Assembly (NCBI GenBank): GCA_027009865.1
Contig: JALVCR010000006.1
Coordinates: forward strand, 1 to 6,090
DNA: 6,090 bases
Source: Campylobacterales bacterium
GTDB taxonomy: Bacteria > Campylobacterota > Campylobacteria > Campylobacterales > JAADDG01
Direction of reading: 5' to 3'
This document shows, one piece after another, positions 1 through 5,982 of the stretch. The notes below the pieces were generated by a model, which was given only the letters and a program-made list of their open reading frames with translations, searched no databases and was not told the DNA's origin. Position 1 is the first letter of the stretch, and each line of letters opens with the position of its first letter. A program made the translations under genes and the position numbers.

Positions 1-1
1 C

Positions 2-865
2 TATTTGGCCGATGTCAACAAAGAAAAGATAAGCCGTGAAGTAAAAGAGGTGCAAAACTATAAAGAAGCGCTTTTGTATGGATATAAGCAAGTAAAGACA
101 AAAGGTATCATTACGCTCAATGACATTGTGCAGATTCAAAAAATCATAGTCCAAAACGATGCGGGAATCAGAAAACAAAGTGGCACGGTGCTTAAAAATG
201 ATAAAACAGGTGAAGTCATCTACACTCCTCCTCAAGACTATGATGAGATTATAAAGCTTTTAAATAATTTGGTGGAATATATCAATGATGACTCTTTGGA
301 AGATTATGACTATTTGGTAAAAATGGCGATTATTCATTTTCAGTTTGAAAGCATCCATCCATTTTACGATGGAAACGGAAGAACGGGAAGAATTTTAAAC
401 ATTTTATATCTTGTTTTAAAAGATCTGCTTGATTTGCCGATTCTCTATCTTAGTCGATACATCATAAAGCACAAAAGTGATTATTATAGACTCTTGCAGG
501 AAGTGCGAGAAAAAGAGAATTGGATTGATTGGGTTTTGTATATGCTTGGTGGAGTTGAACAAATTTCCTATGAAACAATCCATCTTATTCAAGAAATAGA
601 AAAATTGATGAAAAAGCAAAAAGAGCTTATAAGAACGCAATTACCTAAAATTTATTCCAAAGACCTCTTGGAAACGCTCTTTTTGCATCCCTATACTAAA
701 ATTGAGTTTTTGGTTAATAGGCTTGATATTACAAGAAAAACTGCTTCCAAATATTTACAACAGTTAGAGGATATCAAAATTTTTGAGATTATAAAGATTG
801 GAAGAAATAAATATTATGTCAATAAAGAACTTTTTGAGCTTTTGAAGAAAAGTGTAAATGAGTAA
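2..865 (+). CDS. Fic-family protein adenylyltransferase with C-terminal winged helix, 5'-truncated by window edge
   Basis: Fic enzymes usually transfer AMP from ATP to a hydroxyl side chain of a target protein. The signature HPFYDGNGRTGR is complete at residues 118-129, counting from the TTG at base 5, with catalytic His118 and the GNGR anion-binding loop. The stretch IRKQSG...VIYTPP (about 55-76) fits the beta-hairpin flap that docks the target. Residues about 218-275 look like a winged helix, with ITRKTASKYLQQLE as the likely recognition helix, so the protein may also bind DNA. The frame is open back to base 2 and has no convincing start. Relatives of this architecture are about 360-380 residues, so I infer that 70-90 N-terminal residues lie outside the window. 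These should include the inhibitory (S/T)xxxE(G/N) helix, so autoinhibition cannot be judged here. Target unknown. No antitoxin partner is visible downstream. Family call firm; substrate and regulatory role are inference. Confidence 0.9.
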   Translation, partial: YLADVNKEKISREVKEVQNYKEALLYGYKQVKTKGIITLNDIVQIQKIIVQNDAGIRKQSGTVLKNDKTGEVIYTPPQDYDEIIKLLNNLVEYINDDSLEDYDYLVKMAIIHFQFESIHPFYDGNGRTGRILNILYLVLKDLLDLPILYLSRYIIKHKSDYYRLLQEVREKENWIDWVLYMLGGVEQISYETIHLIQEIEKLMKKQKELIRTQLPKIYSKDLLETLFLHPYTKIEFLVNRLDITRKTASKYLQQLEDIKIFEIIKIGRNKYYVNKELFELLKKSVNE

Positions 866-937
866 AAAATAGAAAAATTTACTCATATTATAAAGATATG
901 GGTAAAAAATCATAAAAATTACCCATATTATATTTAT
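858..937. repeat. Two tandem 40-bp palindromic units overlapping the fic stop codon
   Basis: Unit 1 (858-897) and unit 2 (898-937) match at 31 of 40 positions by my hand alignment. Each carries an inverted repeat: ATGAGTAAA (858-866) with TTTACTCAT (878-886), and ATATGGGTAA (896-905) with TTACCCATAT (919-928). The four half-sites start at 858, 879, 898 and 919, about 20 bp or two helical turns apart, in alternating orientation. The A-to-G change in one arm of unit 2 is matched by T-to-C in the other, so the symmetry is kept. This resembles an operator for dimers on one face of the helix, possibly bound by the Fic winged helix. It could instead act as RNA hairpins. The stems are AT-rich and no run of T follows, so it is not an obvious terminator. 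The repeats and symmetry are seen; the function is inferred. Confidence 0.7.
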
Positions 938-1050
938 CCTGAAAAATTTCATATATAATAAATAATCAACTCCTTCCCTTGATTTAATATTCAAGAGTAG
1001 CCACAAAGTTTGTAAATTAATTTATTATTTTTTATCAATTTAATAATATA

Positions 1051-1099
1051 TTAAAATTAAAGAAAATCCTGAAATATCGGGACTTTACTTTAATTTTAA
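1051..1099. terminator. Long inverted repeat between convergent genes, probable bidirectional terminator
   Basis: TTAAAATTAAAG (1051-1062) is perfectly complementary to CTTTAATTTTAA (1088-1099). Inside lies a second stem, TCCTGA (1067-1072) and TCGGGA (1077-1082), closing an AATA loop. The + strand RNA pairs over almost the whole length, with one G-U wobble, one A-C mismatch and one bulged A. The inner, more GC-rich stem is followed by T-rich sequence on both strands: CTTTACTTTAATTTT on + and TTTTCTTTAATTTT on -. It lies between fic (+) and the oxidase remnant (-), which converge on it, the usual place for a shared terminator. The inner stem is short, so strength is uncertain. Confidence 0.5.
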
Positions 1100-1138
1100 G
1101 CATTGTCCATAAAATTATAGGCAGTATCAATAAGCTCG

Positions 1139-1735
1139 CTAAATCACTGTAAACTGTCCCATCATACCTACATCTTCTAAAATATGGCAGTGATACATAT
1201 AGGGAATTTTTGAGTCGCTGTAATTTGTATGACGAACTAAAATTTCTACTGATCTGTCAACTTTTATTCCATCATCAATAACAATTGAGCCATGCAAAGC
1301 ATTTTGCTCTTGAAAGCCAGTGTGTGAGTGATACCAATAAGTCCCTGTTTGTTTTATTTTAAAGCGATAAACAAAAGTCTCACCTGGCATAATTCCACGA
1401 AAGCTTACTCCAGGAACTCCATCCATCGTATATGGCAGTATTATTCCATGCCAATGAAGGCTTGTTGGTTCATCAAGATGATTTGTAACTTTAATTGTAA
1501 CAATCTCGCCTTTTTTCCAATAAAGCGTTGGTCCTGGAATCATATCGTTAATTGTTTTTGCTATAACGCTTTTGTCACTTATATTAATACGCGTATATTT
1601 GATATGCAAATTAAAAACAGGCCCCTTAAGTATTGTTGTAGGCATCTGTTCTCCAATGCCAGCAATCGCTTTTGCAGGCATAATGGCAACAAGCCCAAAA
1701 GCCGCTGTAGTTTGTAAAAATTTTCTTCTGTTCAT
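1139..1735 (-). pseudogene. Tat-exported CopA-type multicopper oxidase, internally deleted remnant
   Basis: Full-length relatives are periplasmic three-domain enzymes of about 500-600 residues that oxidise Cu(I) or phenols for copper tolerance. This frame has 198 codons. Residues 1-26 form a twin-arginine signal (NRRKFLQ). Residues 38-155 form a normal first cupredoxin domain, with trinuclear-centre motifs HWHG (94-97) and HSH (136-138) and the family stretch MDGVPGVSF. At about residues 160-163 the protein jumps to the far end of the last domain, ending in PYMYHCHILE and GMMGQF. The second domain and the HPxHxHG part of the third are absent. The C-terminal motif also lacks the usual type 1 copper histidine. 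No stop or frameshift interrupts the frame, and AAGGA lies about 7 bases before the ATG, so a small protein may still be made. Four of seven Arg codons are CGN, unlike nspC. I call it a remnant; a short copper-binding product is the alternative. Confidence 0.75.
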
Positions 1736-1751
1736 ATTCTTCCTTTATGAA

Positions 1752-1788
1752 CTATCAAGTAGAATATTTAGAATTTAAAACTTGATAG
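1752..1788. promoter_or_regulatory. 9-bp inverted repeat upstream of the oxidase remnant
   Basis: CTATCAAGT (1752-1760) and ACTTGATAG (1780-1788) are exact reverse complements separated by 19 AT-rich bases. The pair lies 17-53 bases upstream of the oxidase ATG on the - strand, next to its ribosome binding site. It could be an operator or a hairpin in the 5' leader. It does not look like the GC-rich operators usual for the copper regulators CueR or CsoR. I found no convincing -35/-10 pair nearby; TATACT and TATATT on the - strand just upstream are weak -10 candidates. Confidence 0.4.
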
Positions 1789-1852
1789 AGTGAAAATATA
1801 AAGAAGTATAGAGAAGATTTATGCAGATTTTATGGAGTTATTTTTTTAATCT

Positions 1853-1880
1853 AAAAGGAGAAAGCTTCCTTTTGGAAGCT
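1853..1880 (-). terminator. Rho-independent terminator after nspC
   Basis: A perfect 7-bp stem, AGCTTCC (1863-1869) and GGAAGCT (1874-1880), closes a four-base loop. Read on the - strand it is followed by TTCTCCTTTT. It starts 30 bases past the nspC stop and so would end the rdgB-dehydrogenase-nspC transcript. The T tract is interrupted by C, which lowers certainty. On the + strand the stem is followed by GTTTAAAAGT and is unlikely to terminate. Confidence 0.6.
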
Positions 1881-1909
1881 GTTTAAAAGTGGCGCACAAA
1901 ATTATTAGA

Positions 1910-3058
1910 TTACAGTCTCCTTTTATAATGGACATATCCAAACTCTTTTATAATATTAAATTCTCCCTCTTTATTTAAAATTGCCAAAGATGGAAGTTTT
2001 ATTCCGTTAAATGTTGTATTTTTTACAATAGTGTAATGCATTTGATCTTCAAAAATTATCTTATCTCCAGGTTTTAGGGGTTCGTCAAAAGAGTAATCTC
2101 CCATCACATCTCCGGCAAGACATGTATTTCCGGCAAGGCGGTAAGTGTATTTCTTCTCTCCCGGTTTCCCAGCTCCCCTAACTTCCGGCCTGTAGGGCAT
2201 AATGATGGTATCTGGCATGTGAGCTTCGGCAGAAGTGTCTAAAATCGCTATATCCATTTGGTTATGAACTATATCCAAAACGCTTGCTACCAATACTCCG
2301 GTGTTTCTGCCTATCGCTTCTCCGGGTTCTAAATATACGTCGATATCGTTATATCTTTTTTTGAAATCTTTTATAATATTTATCAGTTTTTCCACATCAT
2401 ATTCGGGAGAGGTTATAAGATGCCCTCCTCCCATATTTATCCATTTCATTCTCGGTATCAAATGAGCAAATTTCTCTTCAAACCCTTCCAATACCTTCTC
2501 TAAAGCATCAGCGTTTTGTTCGCAGAGAGCATGAAAATGAAGCCCCTCAATCCCATCTAAGAGATCTTCTCTAAACTCTTTTTTAGTAACTCCAAGCCTG
2601 CTAAAAGGCGCGCAAGGGTTATAAAGATCGGTTGGGGAGGATGAAACCTCCGGGTTTACTCTTATTCCGCAGGAAGCAAGAGGCATGGCTATATCTTTAT
2701 ATTTTTGCCATTGAGAAAAAGAGTTAAAAATTATATGATCTGAAATCTCCGCTATCGCTCCTATCTCTTTTTCTTTGAAAGCGGGCGAATAGGTATGAAT
2801 CTCTTTTCCCATCTCTTCATCGGCCAGCATAGCTTCATAAAGACCGCTTGCGCTGCATCCGTAGAGATATTTTTTTATAAGATCAAAGGTTCTGTAAAAT
2901 GCAAATCCCTTCAACGCAAGCAATATTTTAGCCCCGCTTTTTTGCTGCACATAGTCTAAAATTTTTAAATTATTCTCCAAAAGCTCCTCTTCACAAACAT
3001 AGCAGGGAGTTGGAATTTTATCTAATACTTTCTCTATAGCGCTTAAAGTTGTATTCAT
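1910..3058 (-). CDS. nspC: Carboxynorspermidine/carboxyspermidine decarboxylase
   Basis: PLP-dependent, alanine-racemase-fold (fold III) decarboxylase for the last step of the alternative polyamine route: carboxyspermidine to spermidine, or carboxynorspermidine to norspermidine. The 382 residues match the usual family length. Visible landmarks are LLALKGFAFY with the probable PLP lysine K50, the barrel strand GLHFHALCEQ (172-181), the phosphate-binding GGGH (210-213), EPGEA (244-248), and NTCLAGDVMGDY with the probable catalytic Cys313 and Asp317. The ending GYVHYK is also typical. The ATG lies 9 bases after the stop of the dehydrogenase gene, with an AGG-rich site (AAAGGCAGG) in between, so the two are almost certainly co-transcribed. 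In Campylobacterota this enzyme generally serves spermidine synthesis, since SpeD/SpeE are often absent. Which triamine is made here cannot be read from the sequence. Eleven of twelve Arg codons are AGA or AGG. Confidence 0.96.
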   Translation of the reverse strand: MNTTLSAIEKVLDKIPTPCYVCEEELLENNLKILDYVQQKSGAKILLALKGFAFYRTFDLIKKYLYGCSASGLYEAMLADEEMGKEIHTYSPAFKEKEIGAIAEISDHIIFNSFSQWQKYKDIAMPLASCGIRVNPEVSSSPTDLYNPCAPFSRLGVTKKEFREDLLDGIEGLHFHALCEQNADALEKVLEGFEEKFAHLIPRMKWINMGGGHLITSPEYDVEKLINIIKDFKKRYNDIDVYLEPGEAIGRNTGVLVASVLDIVHNQMDIAILDTSAEAHMPDTIIMPYRPEVRGAGKPGEKKYTYRLAGNTCLAGDVMGDYSFDEPLKPGDKIIFEDQMHYTIVKNTTFNGIKLPSLAILNKEGEFNIIKEFGYVHYKRRL

Positions 3059-3067
3059 AGCCTGCCT

Positions 3068-4252
3068 TTATACTTCAAGCTCTTCTATAACCCAGGGAAG
3101 CCCCTGTTTGTTTAACTCCTCCATAAAAGGTTTTGCGTCAAACTGCTCCATATTCCAAACGCCCGGTTTTTTCCAAATATTTTTAACCATCAGTTTTGCT
3201 CCTATTACGGCCGGAACTCCTGTTGTGTAGCTTACTGCCTGAGCTTTTGTCTCTTGATAGCATTTTTGATGATCGCTTACGTTATAGATATATACCTTTT
3301 TTCTTTTTCCATCCTTTATTCCCTCTATCACGCAGCCGATATTGGTTTTTCCTTTTGTTCTTGCTCCCAAAGTAGCGGGATCAGGCAAAAGGGCTTTTAG
3401 AAATTGAATAGGAACGATTTTGCATCCGTTAAAATCGACTTCATCAATTCTAAGCATTCCGACATTTTGCAGACATCTCATATGAGTTAGATAACTTTCG
3501 CTAAATGTCATAAAAAATCTTATTCTCTTAAGCCCTTTTATATTTTTGCTTAAAGATTCAAGCTCTTCGTGATAGAGAAGATAGCTGTCTTTAGGCCCTA
3601 TTTGCGGATAGTTCCAAACCATTTTTATCTCCATAGGCTCGGTCTCTATCCATTTGCCCTCTTCCCAATATCTTCCCTTTGCGCTTACCTCTCTTAGATT
3701 TATTTCAGGATTGAAATTTGTAGCGAAAGGATATCCATGGTCTCCCGCATTGCAGTCAAGAATATCGATATATTCGATCGTATCAAATAGATATTGATCT
3801 GCGTATGCGCAAAATACGTTTGTTACTCCAGGATCAAAACCGCTTCCAAGAAGCGCCATAATCCCTTTATCTTTATATCTGTCATGATATGCCCACTGCT
3901 CTTTATACTCAAATTTGGCAGTGTCTGGATGCTCATAGTTTGCGGTATCAAGATAATCGACTCCAGTTTTTAAACAAGCCTCCATTATCGTTAAATCCTG
4001 ATAGGGAAGGGCTACATTTATTACTACATCCGGTTTTACCTTCTCTATTAAAGATACAAGCTCTTCTACATTATCCGCATCCACTTTGTAGATATCGAGA
4101 TTCTCTTTTCCCACCTCGTTTTGTATCTGTTCGCATTTGGATAAAGTTCTGCTAGCTAAAGCTATCTTTTCAAAGGTATCTTTGTTTTGGACGCATTTGT
4201 GCGCAACTACTCTTCCGACTCCTCCGGCTCCTATTATAAGAACGCTTGCCAA
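3068..4252 (-). CDS. Carboxyspermidine/carboxynorspermidine dehydrogenase (saccharopine dehydrogenase family)
   Basis: Cytosolic NAD(P)H-dependent enzyme that joins aspartate semialdehyde to a diamine (putrescine or diaminopropane) to form carboxyspermidine or carboxynorspermidine, the substrate of the next gene product. The N-terminus is a Rossmann dinucleotide site, VLIIGAGGVGR (4-14), in the saccharopine dehydrogenase fold. Further landmarks are LLGSGFDPGVTNVF (134-147), DCNAGDHGYPFATNFNPE (166-183) and SYTTGVPAVIGA (341-352). The 394-residue length is normal. Family members also include true saccharopine dehydrogenases and are often named that way. The adjoining nspC makes the polyamine role far more likely. 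The start is TTG: an in-frame stop lies just upstream, no ATG or GTG is available, and AAAAGGA (4260-4266) is 7 bases before it. The rdgB stop lies inside that gap, 4 bases before the TTG, suggesting translational coupling. Confidence 0.92.
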   Translation of the reverse strand: MASVLIIGAGGVGRVVAHKCVQNKDTFEKIALASRTLSKCEQIQNEVGKENLDIYKVDADNVEELVSLIEKVKPDVVINVALPYQDLTIMEACLKTGVDYLDTANYEHPDTAKFEYKEQWAYHDRYKDKGIMALLGSGFDPGVTNVFCAYADQYLFDTIEYIDILDCNAGDHGYPFATNFNPEINLREVSAKGRYWEEGKWIETEPMEIKMVWNYPQIGPKDSYLLYHEELESLSKNIKGLKRIRFFMTFSESYLTHMRCLQNVGMLRIDEVDFNGCKIVPIQFLKALLPDPATLGARTKGKTNIGCVIEGIKDGKRKKVYIYNVSDHQKCYQETKAQAVSYTTGVPAVIGAKLMVKNIWKKPGVWNMEQFDAKPFMEELNKQGLPWVIEELEV

Positions 4253-4256
4253 CTCT

Positions 4257-4850
4257 TCATCCTTTTAGACTTTTTATTAAAATTTTTGCAAGTTTTAAAG
4301 CTTTTGTTCTGTGCGAGAATTTATCCTTCTCCTCTTTTTTAAGCTCTCCTACGGTTTTATCGTATCCTTTAGGGATAAACATAGGATCGTATCCAAATCC
4401 ATTCTCTCCTTTGGCCTCATCTATAACATCTCCGTAAAGCCATCCATGAGTAGTAAATATACCATATTTTGTCGCCAAAGCGATTGCACAAGTATAAAAT
4501 GCTTCTGTTTTTTTGATATTTTTCTCTTTTAATAAAGATATGAGTTTGTTTAGATTATCTTTATCGCTCGCATTCTCTCCCGCAAATCTTGCGCTGTATA
4601 TTCCGGGAGCGTTATTTAATATCGGCACGCTTATTCCGCTGTCGTCTGATAAAACGATAATATCGTCACTTTTTACTTTTTCGTAAATCTCTTTTGCCTT
4701 TTTTTGAGCATTTTCTTTAAAAGTTTTACCGTTTTCCTCTATTTCTATTTTATCAATTATCTCCGTATAGGGAATGACTTCAAAGTCTTTAAAAAAATTT
4801 TTTATCTCCTCTATTTTTCCCTTGTTAGATGAAGCCAATACTATTTTCAA
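4257..4850 (-). CDS. rdgB: XTP/dITP pyrophosphatase (RdgB/HAM1 family)
   Basis: House-cleaning enzyme that hydrolyses dITP, ITP and XTP to the monophosphate and pyrophosphate, keeping deaminated purines out of DNA and RNA. The 197 residues are the usual length. Motifs in order: SSNKGK (7-12) at the phosphate site, ENGKTFKENAQKKA (39-52), DDSGIS (69-74) with the expected catalytic Asp70, APGIYSARFAG (81-91), GFGYDPMF (151-158) for base recognition, and SHR (179-181). The start is TTG (4848-4850); the frame closes just upstream at a TAA, and AAAGGA (4856-4861) sits 5 bases before it. It is the first gene of a cluster with the two polyamine genes and has its own probable promoter. No biochemical link to polyamines is known to me; the grouping may only be shared expression. 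Confidence 0.96.
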   Translation of the reverse strand: MKIVLASSNKGKIEEIKNFFKDFEVIPYTEIIDKIEIEENGKTFKENAQKKAKEIYEKVKSDDIIVLSDDSGISVPILNNAPGIYSARFAGENASDKDNLNKLISLLKEKNIKKTEAFYTCAIALATKYGIFTTHGWLYGDVIDEAKGENGFGYDPMFIPKGYDKTVGELKKEEKDKFSHRTKALKLAKILIKSLKG

Positions 4851-4874
4851 AGCGATCCTTTCTGCTTTTTATAA

Positions 4875-4880
4875 ATTATA
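4875..4880 (-). promoter_or_regulatory. Probable -10 box for the rdgB-polyamine cluster
   Basis: On the - strand this reads TATAAT, an exact sigma-70 -10 box. Transcription would start near 4868, about 18 bases before the TTG of rdgB and just ahead of its ribosome binding site. The sequence 17 bases further upstream (GGATTA on the - strand) is a poor -35 match. Upstream DNA is rich in A and T runs, and weak or missing -35 boxes are usual in Campylobacterota. AT-rich DNA gives chance hits, so this rests mainly on position. Confidence 0.5.
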
Positions 4881-4961
4881 ATAAATATTCTCTTTTTTAA
4901 TCCATAAATATATTTTTAGAGATTATTTTTATCTTTTTATTGAGAGTTTTTTACAACTTTT

Positions 4962-5981
4962 TTAAGATTTTATAAGCTTTATTAAATTTTCCCTGCTTCC
5001 ATGAGAGAGAATCTCTCTAATCTCCAAAGATTTTTCCAAAAAAAGCAAAGGATTTGAATTTTCGTAACATTTAAGAAGATTTTTTTTATTTACATCTTCT
5101 TGAAAAAGCTCTTTGTGCAAAGGCTCTCTTTGATAAAAATCCAAAATAATATTTGCAAGTCCGGCATATTTTAGTTTGACAAATCTTTTTGCCAAAAAAT
5201 AGTCTATCTTTTTTGCTTTGTAAACAAGCACGAAAGGAGTTCCAATAAGCGCTGCTTCAAGTGTTGCAGTCCCAGAGCATATAAATGCAAAATCGCTCTT
5301 TATTAAAGCTTGTTGCGTATCTTTTATTATTGTAAAACCCTCAATATTCCCGTAAAACTCCCTTATCATCTTTTCATCGAAATGTTTTGGGATTACTAAA
5401 AGCTTTTCTTCTTTTATCTCTTTTGCGACCTCTTTGAAAATTGGCATCAAAGCTTTAATCTCCCCTCTTCTGCTTCCTGGAAGAAAAGCTATCTTTTTAT
5501 TTTTTGATATTTTTTCTTTAAATAATTTTATCTCATCAAGAAGAGGATTTCCAACGTAGATAGATTTTTCATAAAATCTATCTTCAAACGGAAATATTGA
5601 GGCTAATTTGTCGCAATATTTTTGAACCTTTTTAGCTCTTTTCTCTCTCCATGCCCAAACTTTTGGGAGTATATAATAGATTATCTCCTTTTTTGGAAAT
5701 CTTTTTTTTATCTCTTTTGCCAAAGGGATATTGAAAGCCGGAGAGTCTATCAAAAGCACTTTATCGCAAGAGGAGCTTAGATTTGCCATCTCTTTTATGG
5801 CTCTTTTAGCCTTTAAAATTTTAGGCAAAACATCGCTAAAACCCATTACGTTAAAATCGCTGGAAGGATAGAGGGGAGAGCCGAAACTCTTATCAAAAAT
5901 CCCATCTATTTTAAAATCTTTGATTATTTCTTTTAAATGTAAATTTGCGGAGCTCTCAAGAGCGGATACAAGAAGTTTCAT
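4962..5981 (-). CDS. lpxB: Lipid-A-disaccharide synthase
   Basis: Membrane-associated GT19 glycosyltransferase that joins UDP-2,3-diacylglucosamine and lipid X to form the lipid A disaccharide of the outer membrane. Landmarks: VSALESSANLH (5-15) in place of the usual AGExSGD, keeping the Glu (E9); LLIDSPAFN (76-84) with Asp79 aligning to the key Asp of E. coli IDAPDFN; YYILPKVWAWREKR (102-115); FPFE (130-133); YVGNPLLDE (142-150); FLPGSRRGEI (166-175); and SGTATLEAAL followed by TPFVLVYK (236-255). At 339 residues it is about 40 shorter than the E. coli enzyme, with the shortening spread through the protein and both ends present. The ATG is one base after the nrdA stop, with no strong ribosome site, so translation is probably coupled to nrdA. 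The 111-bp gap after it holds no convincing terminator, so some transcripts may run into rdgB. Confidence 0.95.
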   Translation of the reverse strand: MKLLVSALESSANLHLKEIIKDFKIDGIFDKSFGSPLYPSSDFNVMGFSDVLPKILKAKRAIKEMANLSSSCDKVLLIDSPAFNIPLAKEIKKRFPKKEIIYYILPKVWAWREKRAKKVQKYCDKLASIFPFEDRFYEKSIYVGNPLLDEIKLFKEKISKNKKIAFLPGSRRGEIKALMPIFKEVAKEIKEEKLLVIPKHFDEKMIREFYGNIEGFTIIKDTQQALIKSDFAFICSGTATLEAALIGTPFVLVYKAKKIDYFLAKRFVKLKYAGLANIILDFYQREPLHKELFQEDVNKKNLLKCYENSNPLLFLEKSLEIREILSHGSRENLIKLIKS

Positions 5982-5982
5982 C

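Noticed and set aside
2..928. Fic as half of a toxin-antitoxin pair
   Set aside because: No small partner gene lies downstream and the upstream side is outside the window. The inferred architecture is the kind that carries its inhibitory helix within the same protein.
858..937. Repeat pair as a mini-CRISPR array
   Set aside because: Only two units, directly adjacent with no unique spacers, diverged at 9 of 40 positions, and no cas gene in view.
764..1006. 80-codon hydrophobic - strand frame starting at a TTG, with a purine-rich GGGAAGGAG ahead of an internal ATG
   Set aside because: It overlaps the 3' end of fic and both palindromic units. Its Phe/Ile/Tyr-rich content is what AT-rich antisense DNA gives, and the purine run is 17 bases from the ATG, too far for a ribosome site.
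1328..1778. Two overlapping + strand frames across the oxidase remnant
   Set aside because: Both are antisense to a frame with clear Tat, HWHG, HSH and HCH motifs; their translations show no domain-like pattern.
3889..4437. + strand frames over the dehydrogenase and rdgB
   Set aside because: Antisense shadows of two well-conserved genes; Pro/Leu/Ser-rich translations with no ribosome sites of note.
4921..4961. Terminator after lpxB on the - strand
   Set aside because: Only a 4-bp AGTT/AACT stem could be formed, with no GC-rich arm; the T and A runs are background in this AT-rich gap.
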